Below are positions 1-15,149 of a DNA stretch of 64,000 nt, in pieces. The translations under genes and the position numbers were made by a program. Where the stretch lies: contig OV884011.1 in the NCBI GenBank assembly GCA_930367205.1, forward strand, positions 91,373,474-91,437,473. Direction: 5' to 3'. The stretch is from Acanthosoma haemorrhoidale (lineage: Eukaryota > Arthropoda > Insecta > Hemiptera > Acanthosomatidae). Position 1 is the first letter of the stretch, and every line of letters begins with the position of its first letter. The notes beneath the pieces are model-generated. The model was not told the DNA's origin and did not search any database. It saw only the letters and a program-made list of their open reading frames with translations.

Positions 1-96
1 GAATGAGAACATTTATCTCAACTACTTATTGTCTAACAAGGCAGATTGTAATTTTAGCCCAATAAAGAATATTATATGAATTATTATAAAAAAATA
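1..96 (+). mobile_element. 3' end of a jockey family A retrotransposon, cut by the window edge
   Basis: The first 70 bases match the terminal part of the 3' UTRs at 18810-18880 and 48015-48085. They share a block beginning GAATGAGAACATTTATC, the phrase ACTTATTG, then GGCAGATTGTAATTTTAGC and a final AATAAA-type signal at about 62-67. A short A-rich stretch at about 88-96 would be the remnant tail. Only the non-coding end is present; the body of the element would lie to the left of the window. Confidence 0.75.
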
Positions 97-3000
97 TACT
101 CGGAATTTTTATCAGTAATACTTCTTTTATTTGTTGATAGCTGCAAATCGCCATTTAAACACTGGAAAAAACAACATAAAATAGTGATTATAAACACCTA
201 TAGAAATAAGCTAAAATAACATTACATACGCGCTGGTTGAAAATTTGGTTTTGCAAACAATCGAACAAAGGAAAACAAATCAGATCATGAAATCTGATAT
301 TGGTTTTCATCTCGATCTTAACAAAGTTGAATAACTTGACTAAATCCTGAATGGTTAAAGTAATTAAAACGCTACTCTCTAATAAAACATTAAAAAATAT
401 ATAAACTGCAGCCTAAGAAAAAAACTTTTAAATTAATAAATTTATATCCAAATAATTAATTTTTTTTCTCCTTTTCGAGAACATAAATTGTTTCGTTTAG
501 TCGCGTGGCGATTTGCAAGCTGAGTTCTAGAAACTAGAAACTTGCCTCTTTTATTTTTTTCTGCACCACTGTTTTCTTCTTTCTAAATTAAGGAAGCTAT
601 TTGTTAAAGCCATTTTGTTTATTCACGTGCTGGGAAAGCTATCTTAGTCGGATTTTCTTGCCTTTCTAAGAAAAAAAAAACGGATTGAACCAGTATCAGA
701 TTAATTTAGTAGTAAACTGGTTATTTTCATTTGTTTGAATCAGTTCCTAGCGATAAGTTAACCGTTGGTTTTTGCGTTCTCAGTGTTTATTTCCGGTATA
801 ATAATGTCTTTATATTTGTCTAGAAATGTACAAGTGAAACAGTAATATATCCGAAATTATATACTGAGTACCAGTTGTGGGTGTAATAATGTACCAGTTC
901 CGATTTTAATGATAAAAAGAATTGTCTACTCACAAGATTATGTTATTTTATTGTAACGGGCTGCTTGAAATAGGCTAATTTAACTTACATATATTTTATT
1001 GTTTATGTTAACACATAAATTAGTTTTTCTTTTTATGAAAACTATTCACCTTTTATAAAGTGATTATGTCAATAAAATTAAATTATATTGTGTATAGACA
1101 AATCTTTTTAAACCATGGGATATATTAAAAAAAATGAGAATTATAATCCCTGTGTGTATTTATTAAAAATAGATTATTCTAAGATATATTACTTTATTGA
1201 TTACCGATTGTGGTGCTAACGTACGTATCATGAACCATTTGTAGCCGCACCATCGTAACTTAGCTATTATGACAATTTTACTGTCATTATAGCACTGTCG
1301 GAAATGATTATGGCAAAACGAAAATACTTGTGGGCAGATATTTCACTTATTCATAAATGTCCTTTTTTTTTTTATCAAGCCTCTATGGTTGAAATGGGAA
1401 TTCTCTGACTTATAATCATTAATAATAGTAGAATCTATACCACAACCAAAATTGACAATATAAAACACCGGTTAGTTTTATTTACAATAAGAATACAAGG
1501 CAAGTCAGATACGTCTCTCAAGATTAATACCTTCAAACTTAAACATTTCCACGAGAACGACTAACATAGTGATATATACTGAGTGTGCTTTTAAATAGAA
1601 AAAGTTGCTGTCAACATTGTTAGTTCAAAAAGTCAAATATTTGGGAGTGCAAATATTTTTTCATGTGTCGTCGCTTTTGTCGTGTTAGCTATTTTCTATT
1701 ATAAGATCTTTCTTAGACTCTTATTTTGATCTGTTATTATTGTTAGTGATGCGCTAGCGTTGATAAATCTATTAACATAAATTATTATTTTTTAGCATTG
1801 TAGGCTATAGATTATAATGCTGGCATATCGTTTCTATCTCTTCAAAATCCAATCGAGGTTCATTTGATTATTAATTATCAGTGACGTATTAAATATTTTA
1901 GCTTCCTTTTTTGAGATACATTTTATAACATAGTACATACACATTTAAACCGCGTATAAATATATAACTTTTAATTTAAAACCATTCATACATGTGACTG
2001 GATATTTCGACTTGTGACTAGTTATATATTCGGTTGAAATAGCATCAGATTTTCACAGAGGAAGGGCAATTTTTTGCCATTTCCTTTTATGCTAATGGAA
2101 AATAACTTGTGAACTCCGGAACTGAAATTTTTGAAATGCCATTTTAATCCCTTGGTTATTATCCGCAATATGACATCAATTATTGAATGGAACAGGAAGT
2201 ATTATTACTAATTGTTGTTAGAGCCAAATGAGTAGACATTATGTTTAATTATGGCTTGCGTTGCACACAGTTAGGAATAAATGTATATAATTTGGTATGT
2301 TTTTTAATGTTCATAATTTTTAATTATGGAGTGGGTTTTTTTTGTGACACAAGATCTTGGAATATAATTTGTTCAAGCTAGTGAAAGCCACATCAGCGAA
2401 TAGTATATTGATTTAAATTATGAATGAACTTATTAAGTTGAAAAAGATGTAGATTGGGAATGGCCCCTTCCTGCAATCTGAAAATGTCCGATCCTTAACC
2501 CGCACTGCTGCAGTTCTTCTCTGGCATAGCTCGTTTCCTGTTCATCCATCTAGGAAATGTTTTTTTGATCTTGATGAGGTGCTGTTCTTCCCCATGCTTA
2601 TCAACACAGGTTTTTTTATTCGCCATCCAGAACTGGTGATTTGCGAGGAGATCAACATAGCGTCCTTATGAGTAGCATTTCCCCACGAGTTAGCCAGGGA
2701 ACCTCACTTTGTTATTAGCTCGAAAATAATTAAATTTTGTTTATTAATCTCAATTTATTTTCAAATACTTCTTCTAACCGCTTATACCGATAGGAAAAGA
2801 TAAAAAAATTCCATTTGAGTTGGGACTAAAATTGGCAACCGAATCTAGAATGAATGAAAACGGCCATGCTTATTATTTTATGTTTAATATTAAATACACA
2901 AAATAAAATCAAAGTGTCAGCTTAGGGTCTGTCATCAATCAAGCGCTGTCAAATGATGACTAGGGTCACTCAAAGATCAAGGTAGTGGCTGCTTAATGAT

Positions 3001-3909
3001 TCAACTAATACCTCTTAAATTTTCCTCAAGGCTGCTTTCATTTAGGAAGTGCCAGTGCCAAGGGAAAATCAATTACGCCATGTTTCTGTGATATTTTTTC
3101 TTGTAAAATCTTTTTTTTTTTAAATTGTTACTTTATATTTATGGAGGGATATGAACCTGTTGAGACTCTGTTCTTGTTTGAGCTATATTTGTCATACTTA
3201 CCCGGCAGCTTTAGATATGATCTTATCTTTTTTTAAAGCGAGTAAATGGTTCTATCATAGAAAAAGTTAAGTCGTAAGTCTACATGTTATGATTTTTTTT
3301 TTTTTTTAATAGCGGCCATATTTCTTTTTTGTTCTTATTAAATTTTCGTCCTTAAGTTATTTAAAAGGATGGAGGAATGGTCTATTTTTTTATTTCTGAT
3401 TCATTTATGTAAACCACATCATCAGCAAATCTGCTGACTATATGTAGAAGGTAGTTTAATTTCGAAAGAAAATTAAATTCCAAACACGCCGATTGTCGTA
3501 ATGATGCAATGCATATACTCCTATGCAATGATGGAAAACTCCATTGTGGAAATACTAGTCAATAATTAACCTTATGGTAATAAATAAAAAATGATCGTGA
3601 AAATAAACTTAACCCGGTTTAGGAAATTCAAATTCTAGCAAGCCCCCCCCATTACCTCATCCTCCGTTATCCCCCCATAACTCATTACCACTTGTGCGCT
3701 GGACAGTAGTTCCTAGACTGTCGAACACGCAAAGTTCCTCCGAAAATGTCGCACCCAGTATCGTCATACCGACCACTTTCTCTGATTGTATTGTTCGCCG
3801 AATTGTCAATGCTTGGCAGGAATGATATAACTCCCCAAAACTGTCTCCTGAAACCAAATATTGTTTTCCGTTGGTATCAGTACGAGTTCGGGGTCCCAGT
3901 ACACGGTAA
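97..3909. other. AT-rich stretch with no recognised gene
   Basis: No exon, RNA gene or recognisable element was found. Oligo-T and oligo-A runs are frequent. Bases 2460-2720 are somewhat richer in GC but broken in all frames. Bases 3657-3926 stay open on the minus strand for 89 codons and are also fairly open on the plus strand. The minus product resembles nothing I know, and the stretch abuts the jockey fragment that follows, so it is probably unrecognised element debris. Confidence 0.5.
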
Positions 3910-4330
3910 ATAGGAATTGAAAACAAGAGATTGATTTACACAACTATACTCCAACCTACCTGGTTTTATGGAATTGAAATCTGGGAGAGTGCTAAGCCCT
4001 CCAGTATCCTTCGCATCCAATCCCTGCAATCCTTTGAAAGATAGCCAATGTTCCTTCTAGGGGAACAACTATCCCTTCACGCTGATCTCAACATTCCATT
4101 CATCCAAGACTTAACAATCTCCTGCTATTGGAACTTCCGTTTCCGAGTCCCCGGCCATCCTGATCCTTGCCTAATGCTCTATTCTCTCATCTCATCTACG
4201 ACAACCAGAACGATGTCTAAGACGGAGATGGTCGCGTAACCTCCTTCAAAAAAGGTATCATTTTGATCTTGTAGGATATGTATAATATGCCATGAAGTTT
4301 TGGCCTTTCCCCACCAAAGGAACAAGTCAC
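3910..4330 (+). pseudogene. Jockey family B retrotransposon: C-terminal reverse-transcriptase remnant and start of 3' UTR
   Basis: From about 3912 the + strand reads ENKRLIYTTILQPTWFYGIE followed by IWESAKPSSILRIQSLQS. This is the region behind the reverse-transcriptase domain of jockey-clade LINE proteins, where a block like LLIYKTILKPIWTYGIQLWG is characteristic. After a stop in the FER* segment, the pieces LHADLNIPFIQDL and, near 4212-4240, RCLRRRWSRNLL follow in shifting frames; the last is the usual basic end of the ORF. The same reading with close wording occurs on the minus strand at 39240-39520, so both belong to one family. The bases after 4240 resemble the 3' UTR at 13990-14100 (minus). 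Several stops and frameshifts mean the copy is dead. A host gene origin is unlikely. Confidence 0.75.
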
Positions 4331-7044
4331 TAATAAACTGAAGACACAAGCAAAACTTATTTTTTTAATTGAAGCCCTGTTTTTCCAAGAGTAGAGCATT
4401 TTTCCAATCGTTAATTTTGGTAATATATTGAAATTAGGTTTCATTTCAACTATTGGTTTAAATTAGGTTTCATCGCAACTGATTTGTACTGTAATCTATA
4501 ATTCATTATGATCAACAATCTCTTGATTTATGTTTTCATTGTACAGAAAGAGTAATTTCTCGCCATTTTCAAGGAAGCGTAAACATACAGAATTATTTTG
4601 AAGTCACCTTATTTATTCTATTTACATCCGAATGGTAATATTTAATAAAGTTTTCTTCACAAAGATATCATATTGTTTTAAATAAATGTTTGTCTATCGG
4701 GTCAATCTTGAATATATTCGTACATCAGGCTATTGTTCCGAACAATGACCTTACGAAGAAAGGTAATGGCAGTTTATGGTCTGTACGGTCAGAGCGGTAG
4801 AACAGTAATGCCAGGTAGCAATTTTCGGCTGTTGTGTAGATAATGAGGCATAAGTATACTTATTACATTCGCCAACTCCAGTTTTTTTTCCCCTTCACGC
4901 AAGCGTTTTCACCTTGAGGTGTTTATAGCATTGAATAGCATTTGGCAAATGTAACACTTTGTGCCGAACACAACTTTCTAATATTTCGGGTTATTGTCAC
5001 GGTACTGGCATTGTGAACAAAAATTAATTAGGTATAGTAACAAGGAAATTAATCAATAAATGAGATTAAGAGACCAGTCACAAATAAATATTATGAAATT
5101 GTAAGAAAAATAAAAATAATATCGGAATAAAACATTTCTACTTCTGTTTTTATATTTTCACATTTTATTTTCCACACTTTCAAATTATTTGTATTTGAGT
5201 TGCCTGTTAATTGTATTCGTTGATTCATTCCTTTAACGTTATAGTGTGTTATTTATTTCTTATAGTTTTTTAATTGTTTTAAACAGTTTTTTTTAATTCT
5301 TATTATTATATTTCGTCGTCACATCGGCACCAAATCATCGTTATTAAGAAAATACATAAATAACTAATAAAATTGGGATTCAAAGATGGGGAGAGACGAA
5401 TATTGAAAGGTAATAAAGCGAATTAGGAAATAATGGACAAATGAGGCAGATTTGTGGGATGGGAGATTCAGATCACATTCTGAACTATGTTAATACATTA
5501 TTGTATATTATTTTTTTGAATTGAATTAAGATTTGATAGTTTTTGGAGTAAGTTGTAAAGGTAAAAGCACTTTTTAGTCATAATAGTATTGCAGAGAATA
5601 GATCAAAGGAATCCTCGTGAGTGCTACCATCCCAACTCAACGTAACTCTGGGAGATGCGTATCTGAGAATCACGCATATAAGTCATCAGAAACAATTCAT
5701 CAGGGGCTTTAACCGAGCTTTGAATCTGCAGATAGGCCACCATATACCACAAAACCGTATTCTAAATGGGGGAAGAGGAGTGGGGTGACGAGGAGTTGGG
5801 GCATTTGATACAATGAGGGGAGATGACGGTTACAATTTAGCAGTTTGAGTCTGGAAATGGATGAGCGGGTGGTTTAAGAAATGTGGACTTTCTGGGATTG
5901 AGATCGGTCAAGGACTAATCCGAAGTTGTTGACTTAATCTGAAGACGTCGAAGTTGAAGGTAGGAATTCAGGTATTGAGGTTGAAATACGCATTCAGGAT
6001 TTTGAAGAAGGGGCGTAAGCCAATTATACATTATAGTATATTATAGCCAATTATTATAGTTGATAAATAATATATAGTAATTATTCAATTAAAGATAATG
6101 GCCAAAGATCCAGTTACGATTTCGGGTCTGAACTTCCTGAATTAATAGGGAGGAGGCTTGGAACTCGTTGGGAGGAAAAGTATTGCGTTAGTTATGCTAC
6201 TGGATCAATTATATTATGCTTATATATTGTTGTTGTTTTTTAGATCTATCATAATACTGTAAGCTATTGCCATTTTAGTTATTGATTTTCCCATTGTATA
6301 TAATTTATATATACATTTGTTAAATAGTTTACATTGTTTGTTTGTATGTGTTGCTGTCAAATAAATAGATTATCTTGTTTACCTGTATGCTTCATTTTAT
6401 TATTAACCTTTAGAGTGGGAAAAGAGAACTTGGTGAGCAATCAAGAAATAATAACTCGTTCAATCGCTGTGACGAATGGCGGAGAACTTATGACACGCAC
6501 TCATCCGCCCTCATACATCCGTGGTATTTTCTAAATGCGTTAACCTTTCCAACGAGGTCCCACTACTTATTGTTTTCACCACAGCCCTTAAATAAGGTCA
6601 CAATACTTTCACCGCTAATCGTCGGTATGCTGTTATCTTGCATGCATATCTAGACCTTTACATTATGAATGTTTGTAACTAGACTAGACAAATTTTTTGT
6701 CCGGCGTTTCTCGATGAGTCAGAATGAATGACAGAATACGTCAAATCCTGTTTAGTTGGTATAACAGATCTTATAAGTCAATGCATCCCATACAAAATAA
6801 ATAACTATAAACATCAATAAATCAATAGAAAGTTCAAAAATAATAAAACGAAAAACAAATATGTGAAATAAGACCATGACAAATTAGCCGCAACGACAGT
6901 CTTAACTAAAATAAATAATTTTTCTACTTTTTTTTTTCAAGGAATTAAATCGCTTGTTAATTCGAAATCTGCCATTCAACCCACAGTATCTATCTATGTA
7001 GCATTTCAAAGAAAGTTCTATCATTGTATTTAATTAGCATAGAC
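4331..7044. other. AT-rich stretch with no recognised gene
   Basis: Nothing could be identified. Bases 5600-6020 are richer in G on the plus strand (C on the minus) than their surroundings and have low stop density on the minus strand, but no protein family could be named. Confidence 0.5.
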
Positions 7045-7505
7045 ACATCTGCCGGTACGACCCCCACGCCTAGATGAGTGCTATCCTGCTAGGCGATTTT
7101 AATAGGCCGGCTGTCGACAAGTTTTGTGACGCGATGACTTGTGCGGCTGCTTTGCTGTCTAATTCCCGGCTTCGCCGTGACAGGCTCCTATTAAACCGGT
7201 CCACGGGCCCTTTGTTGCCACTAAGAAAGGATACCATGCAAATGGAATATTAGTTTGAGTCATATATACTGTTATTACAGTCTTGTGCTAACTGATCCCC
7301 CTTCATTACGTACTGAATTAGCCTGACCCGTGATTACTTCGCCTGTCGTCCGGCTTCAACCCTCCATTCTTAGATGTTTCCCTGCCTATTATACCATGGA
7401 TACAGCTGCCTGCCGGATGTGTGGTATGAGTGTGTGTGGTACTTACAATGGCGTGAATATCGCTTCTAATGAAGCGTGTTTGACGAGCCGACCCGGCTAT
7501 TAGTT
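7045..7505. other. GC-rich island, possible conserved non-coding element or element fragment
   Basis: Two GC-rich blocks (about 7045-7215 and 7320-7500) stand in AT-rich DNA. On the plus strand an ATG at 7075 opens 59 codons containing the string LLGDFNRPAVDK, which recalls the GDFN motif of LINE endonucleases, but the rest does not fit that domain. A second short frame begins ACCATGG near 7393. Neither can be assigned. A regulatory element is an equally good explanation. Confidence 0.3.
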
Positions 7506-10500
7506 AATATTTTTTTAAGGTAACGGTAGACCCAAGTTACCTTCCAAGTTTAGAAAATCGTAGGTGTTTTGACATCTCTGAATCCTTTTTGCTTTCATAT
7601 GGTATTGTGAAATTCATCTATCTTATATTTATATACGTAAAAGGCTGTATGTTTGAATGCTTCTTCCATGATAACCCTGGAATTGTACTATGTATACACT
7701 AATACCTATATATGACACAGATAAAAGCAAATTTCTTGACTGTGAAATAAAGATAATATAAGCGCCTTGAAAAGTTTAAGAAGGTAGGTAAGCAATAGAA
7801 TACTAGTATGTATTTACAAAAATATTTACAGCAATTAATAAAGAAAATAACTAAAGATATTATCTTAGACCTCTTATAAAACCTAATACTGCATAATGGA
7901 ACAGAGTATGAACAAAACCATATGCAAACCAAACTGAACTATTAAGGCTTAATTGGTTGTGTGCTAAACATTCGAAGCATATTTTAAAACCGAAACCGAA
8001 ACTAAAAAAATTGTAAAGTATTCTGTTTAATTATACTTTTTGATTATTTCTGAATAAGAGTTGAATAGGTTTCTGGTATCCGTCTAGGAATTGAAGAAAG
8101 AAGAAGGAATATCATTGTGTTGAGATGTACATGCTTCCAATAATTTACTTTTGGAGTTGTTACTCTCTTTATTCATAATGCTTCCTAATTAAAATTTATG
8201 GTTGAATTTAAGTGTTTTGATCTGTAAGACAAAGACCATTTGATGAGAAGATTAACCTCGTTTTCTTTCGGATTAGCTGAAACTTATTTATCACGATGAA
8301 GGGAAGGAAGGGCGGGTTTCTCGGACGTCACCATTGTTTCTAGTCTGAGTAGGAGGAATGCTTGACTAGAATCTAAAATTACCTTCTAGAAAGCAAATCC
8401 CCCCCCCCCGCAAGTGCTAGTATTTTAACTTAGTAAGTAAAGTAGTATCTTCAAACTATTACTTATATTATAGAAAGTAAATTATATTAGGGTCAGAGTT
8501 TACCACACCCACAAACGTTGATTGGGATGGCTGTTTTTTTCAGCTAGTCGTGTAGGAAGAGATATTCGAATTGACGGCTTCAGATAACATCGTTTTAGTT
8601 GAAAAGACCTCTTGACCCCATGTTGTAAAACCTTCTAGTATCTCGTGGGTGTTATACATTATCGTCTATAGACGTTAAAAAGGTTTCTATTCAAATGACT
8701 TCTCAGGCGTTAAAAAAATGCACACTAGTAACAAGCAACGTACACTACGAACTGTTTGATTGATGATGGAATTCACTCAATTCACCCGCATTTTTTAGGA
8801 GCCAAACTTGTTGTTGCTTGTTTTATCCTATTTATATGCCTGGAAAATTTCTAATATTCTTAGAATCATTTAAGCATTTTACTTGACCTTCTACGCTGTA
8901 ATTCTGAATAAATTTGCATATTGTTTTCTGGCATATTTTCATATCCTAGAGGCAAATATTACATTTTGATTTTCAATTTAAAATGTTAAGTTGGCAAAAG
9001 TAAGCAGCGCATGATAACAGACCGATGTATCTTTGTCATTAGTGTCTTCTTCTGTCCTTCCAAGCAGGAAAGACCTTGTTCGTGAAGAATGGCCTTCCAG
9101 AGCACTCGCTCACCTTTTATCTAAGCTGATCATATTTTGATAACTATCATTCTGTTTCCTTTATTGTGTTTCTTTTTATTTTTCCCGCTCGTTCTAATGA
9201 CAAGTAACGCCTTTATGTCAAAATATTGACATATCTAATTAACATATCAGGGACACATGTCAGCGCCACAGAATGCCGAGAGGTGTCGACTAAACTTGTT
9301 GTGTGGAAAACAATTTTTTATTTGCTCTATACTCTAAACGTATCTTTGTATAGGGAGCAAAAAAACAACAACCACGCTTTGTTTATTTCTGTAGAATTTA
9401 AGTGGTTTCCCTTGCCGCAATGATGTAAGATATACTTAAAACTTCTCGGATCCAATGCAAATTAAATGCTAGAAGTTAGATGTAGGGTTATTTTCTGCAC
9501 ATAAGACCTTCGTGTACCCTTGACAATAGTAATTTAGGCTCACTAATACATTGTGAAGTTGTGCCTGTAAAGTGGCTGAACGTTATTAGTAGTGAATAGA
9601 CCTTGTAGTTTTATTTACGGGATGGATGGTTTGCGGGAGTGTTTAAACATCCGGTTTTGTTTTATAGTTTTGTCTACTTTATAACGTTTTATAATAATTT
9701 AGAACAAAAATTTAGGATGTTTAGGTTAAAGCGTAACGGTGAAAGTAACCGCCTTCTGGTTAAGAGTATTATTAATGCTAATCTTTAAAATTTTCGTATT
9801 TTTTTAAAACATTTGTCTGTATCAAGAGTAATTTACCAGCTGCATTGGCCATTAGACTTCACCCGGGTGTCTAGTCGCTTTGGTTTCTTTTTGATACTAT
9901 GAGGAACTGTCTTGAGTACAGATGTAACGGTATTATCGCCAAATCAATTGTGTCATGGTTTTGAAACAGTTTGCCTTCTGACCATCGTTGAATTATATTT
10001 TTTTTCAACTCATCAATAATAAACTATTCGTACGGTTTTAGATTTGAAAGTTTTATATTGTTTGACGATGTCGTGCTGGTCCTGAGTATATCGAATTGAA
10101 CTGGAGAAAAAACAAATCTGAATTTAGACAAAGCAAAGTGATTTTTGGTAGAAGGTTTCCTTAATTCTACATCATTTTCCCTAACATGTTGAAGTTGTTT
10201 AAAATTGCTAAAGGATTATCTTCTATATCTGCATTTGCTCTCACGGTTGTTTTTAAAACCAAATGAATGGTAGATGCAATGAAAAAATTTTTTAAAGGAG
10301 TGTTGATTTGTACGGGAAGTTTGCTTGATCCGTACGCCATTCCGCAGGAAAACCTGAACATTTTCAAAACTCTACAGCAGCTACCACGAGATATTAGTGT
10401 AATTAAATTAATCCTTAAATTCAATGGAACTTTGCCAACAATTTAAGTTAGTAAAATACTGGAACGCCAATAAGAATCTTATAATGAACAAATAATTTAA

Positions 10501-10524
10501 TAATAGAAACTAGTAATATATACG
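7506..10524. other. AT-rich stretch with no recognised gene
   Basis: No exon or RNA gene was recognised. The only notable item is a run of 11 C at 8399-8409. Open frames here (for example 10167-10424 minus) have no recognisable content. Confidence 0.5.
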
Positions 10525-11375
10525 TGTAGCGACCGCTAACTACATAAGATAAATCACCCTATACTCTATTGTATATATATTGTAAATTGGTTATAATATG
10601 TTGTAAATTAATTTAAGCAAATGTAAATAGCATTACCAAACCATAAGTCATACCAGTATAAATATTGTAAACAATAAAAGACGCAGCTGCAAAAAACTAG
10701 TTAGAGGCTGGAAGGTAAAGCAGGTATCAAGCGACCCACACCGAGGCCTGGGACACTGCCGAGAACAAAGCGCCACCGCAACTGCGGTATCATTGGTCAG
10801 AATAACGCCTTAGATCCTTGGCTACTGACAGGCCACCACTGAGTATCAGTAGTGCCGGGTTTTGGCCTGTAAATCATTCTAACAACGGCTCTCTAACTGG
10901 TGGACCTGCAGCTGCACTGATGTTTCAAGACTTGGCCTTCTCATTTATGAAAACCTCTGGATCTCTCTTCCTAACCTCGCTATGTTTTAGTCCGGCCTTG
11001 TCAGACCCCACACTCTCCTAGTGGGATTATCTGCCTTCGTCTCGCTAAAGCTAGCAGCTCCTTGGGAGAGACCTCTCCCTCGCGGACAACGGTTGCCGTG
11101 GCCCTACAAACTTTACCTAGTAGTGCCTCCCACGGCAATTCAGCCTACCCTCAGAAACCGAGTGTGAATTCTTGGTCATTCCAAGACCACATAAACTACC
11201 TACACTACCTACCCTATACCTCTTCTCCTGAACAAAGTGCATTTTCGGGGCACCTACCTATCAAATATGGAGTCAGATAGAAAGACCCGTCATGAAGCGA
11301 TTGTCCAGGTCATAGCCTAATCAACCCTCACTTCTTCACCAGGGCTAGGGTAACTAGGCACCCCCCTCGTGACGA
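10525..11375 (+). mobile_element. Possible LTR-retroelement remnant (solo LTR plus flanking GC-rich sequence)
   Basis: A sharp composition change suggests inserted DNA. It begins TGTAGCGACCGCTAACTAC at 10525, the kind of start seen in insect LTRs. A TATAAAT box follows at 10657-10663 and an AATAAA signal at 10673-10678, then GC-rich sequence to about 11375. A compact TATA/AATAAA pair is typical of LTRs. The right border, target-site duplication and primer-binding site could not be defined, and no Gag or Pol motif is visible in the GC-rich part. It could instead be another repeat type or several pieces side by side. Confidence 0.3.
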
Positions 11376-11844
11376 CCCGACAATACGATATTTGAAAAAA
11401 ATTGATTATGCTTTTAATGTGTGCATCCTTTCTCGTATTTTTAATTAACCAATAGGTATTTTCAACGTTTCGAACTGATATCAGCCCATTTTCAGGCAAC
11501 GAGGGGAAAAAAACGTTAATAGAATAAGATCAAGTTATATAAAAATGTCTTTAAATTACTGGGAACTAGAATGTTTGGAATAACATTATAGGTCCCCAAG
11601 ATAAAAAAAAAAACGTTCATATACAAATTTTGTTCAGAAGAGTTTTTGTATAATTAATATTACATTTTACATATTTCCTGATTCAAATCTTCCAACGTGG
11701 TGGCACCCCTAAGAAGATTACTTCAAATCAATAAAACACAGCTAGAACATTTTTTTTTTTGGCTCGAAGCTCACTTAAAGGTCTTTATTCCCGGTCATAT
11801 ATAACATTATTTATGATTTATTATTAACGTTTTGTTTTTTTCAG

Positions 11845-11976
11845 GAGACGGCAAGAAGAACGAGCCAGTGACCCCTCCGGTGAACCAGACAGCTGAGTAT
11901 GTGAGGCCTATCAAAGTCTGGCCACCGCTCCCGGAGAGAATCCGGCCGACCGACCAACCTCTTCCCAATTCTGAAG
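11845..11976 (+). CDS. ADAMTS-type metalloproteinase, prodomain exon 1 of 3 found (internal exon)
   Basis: This 132-nt internal exon is bounded by a pyrimidine-rich tract ending TTTTTTTCAG and the donor GAAG|GTACTG. It starts with the last two bases of a codon and ends with the first base of the next, so it is flanked by phase-1 introns. It joins exactly to the exon at 19248. Upstream, the frame is closed by a TGA at 11814-11816 with no ATG between, so an earlier exon carrying the start and signal peptide must exist. The peptide is hydrophilic and Pro-rich (DGKKNEPVTPPVNQTAEYV, then KVWPPLPERIRP). It has one N-glycosylation sequon (NQT) and no cysteine. Taken alone it shows no domain. Its assignment rests on splice-phase continuity with the next two exons, whose content is that of the M12B propeptide. 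GC content is well above the flanks. Confidence 0.72.
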
Positions 11977-12050
11977 GTACTGTCAAAATTATATATAATA
12001 ATATTGAATTAACAATTACGAAAAAATAAAAAAAAACGAAACACACATAG

Positions 12051-13989
<1,939 letters not shown>

Positions 13990-14125
13990 TTAACTTGATA
14001 CTTCGGGGAAAAGTTTCTTTAGCCAAAACCACTTCACTTGACACAATACCATACAGAGAGAGCTCTTGAGATCAAAATACTAGTTGGTTTGGAGGAGGTC
14101 ACGACGCCACTTCAGATTTTTTAAA
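13990..14125 (-). mobile_element. Jockey family B fragment: end of ORF and 3' UTR
   Basis: On the minus strand the sequence near 14085-14115 reads LKWRRDLLQTN and a stop, the basic C-terminus of jockey polymerases. It is followed by a 3' UTR. The shared phrase AAAACCACTTCACTTGACAC (plus-strand wording) occurs here at 14027-14046 and again near 39166, where it lies in the same position relative to a longer family B copy. The plus-strand copy at 3910-4330 has a related tail. This is a heavily 5'-truncated copy inside the ADAMTS intron, antisense to the gene. Confidence 0.6.
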
Positions 14126-15149
14126 TGTCATGACAAATGCAGAAGAGACAGGGTTTAACCCTTAAAATTAATTTTGGTTAATTTTCCATTGTCTACTATT
14201 ATCTTCCTTTGAGAACTGTTCTTTCAAATCTTACTGATAATAATCTGTACTCTAGGTTATACCTAACAATTTTTCAATTGTTTTTTTAATTATTAACATC
14301 GATAGGTATCAGTTATCAGAATCAGTTAATAGATATGAATGTGTATATAAATTCAATTATACCCTCCTATTTTGAAAATCTAAAGCAGTATAAATGCAAC
14401 CATGCCAGAATTAGCTCTTATTTTACATAGGAAATTATAGGCTGTGACTCGGATTTATGGTTTGCATCTTAGATGAATGGTTTCTGGTGGCTTGATGTGG
14501 TAGTTAATCATTGCTATCTGAGTAATTCCTGTTAGATCTCGTACTAATGTAACTAGATAAGTACAATCTTGCGCCAAGTAAGATGGAAATATACCAGTAT
14601 AAATATTCCGCTTGTATATTATTATTAATATTGATCAAAATATCTGTATGTTTTTGTATGACGGGGTATGCCGAAGGATGGGTTATCTACTGGTCACCAC
14701 CAACTTCTATATTGGCATTTAAAATGTGTCCTATCCTTGGAATGAAATTTACGTGCTCAGCTACCATCTTTCTCATAGTCACGATCTAATACCACCCCAT
14801 ATGACGTGATATAGTGCATATCAGGAAATTAATTTTTTCTTTTTATTTAGTGTTTCCTCAGCTCACAACACTGACTATAAATTGGGCCACGGACTCTTCA
14901 CTGGGATGGGGGGAAATCTTCTAAGAAATCTTCTTTTCATTCGTTGCTATGTTAAAGCAATATAATTTAAAAATTCTTTTTTTTATGATATATTTTTATC
15001 CACATATTCTTTTAAAAGGAAAAATACCCTTCAAATAAAATTAACTTTTCCGAATAATATCTCTTTATTGTTAATTAGTTATTGTGTTTCAAAGACGTAA
15101 AACATAATATAGTAGGCAATAACTCCCATTTTTTTTATTTATTTAAGAA
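14126..15149 (+). other. ADAMTS intron, nothing recognised
   Basis: AT-rich intronic sequence. A 68-codon frame at 14583-14789 has no recognisable content. Confidence 0.5.

Noticed and set aside
7393..7500. Short frame with C-R-M-C-G...C-G-T-Y-N-G-V recalling the first zinc finger of nuclear receptors.
   Set aside because: The conserved HYG and CEGCKGFF parts are absent and the frame ends after 34 codons; chance resemblance.
11461..11500. Minus-strand CCTGAAAATGGG-CTGATATCAG-TTCGAAACG resembles a hammerhead ribozyme core as found in Penelope-like elements.
   Set aside because: The invariant CTGANGA box reads CTGAAAA, and no pairing partner for the stem next to GAAAC is visible. It is kept only as a possible repeat tail motif.
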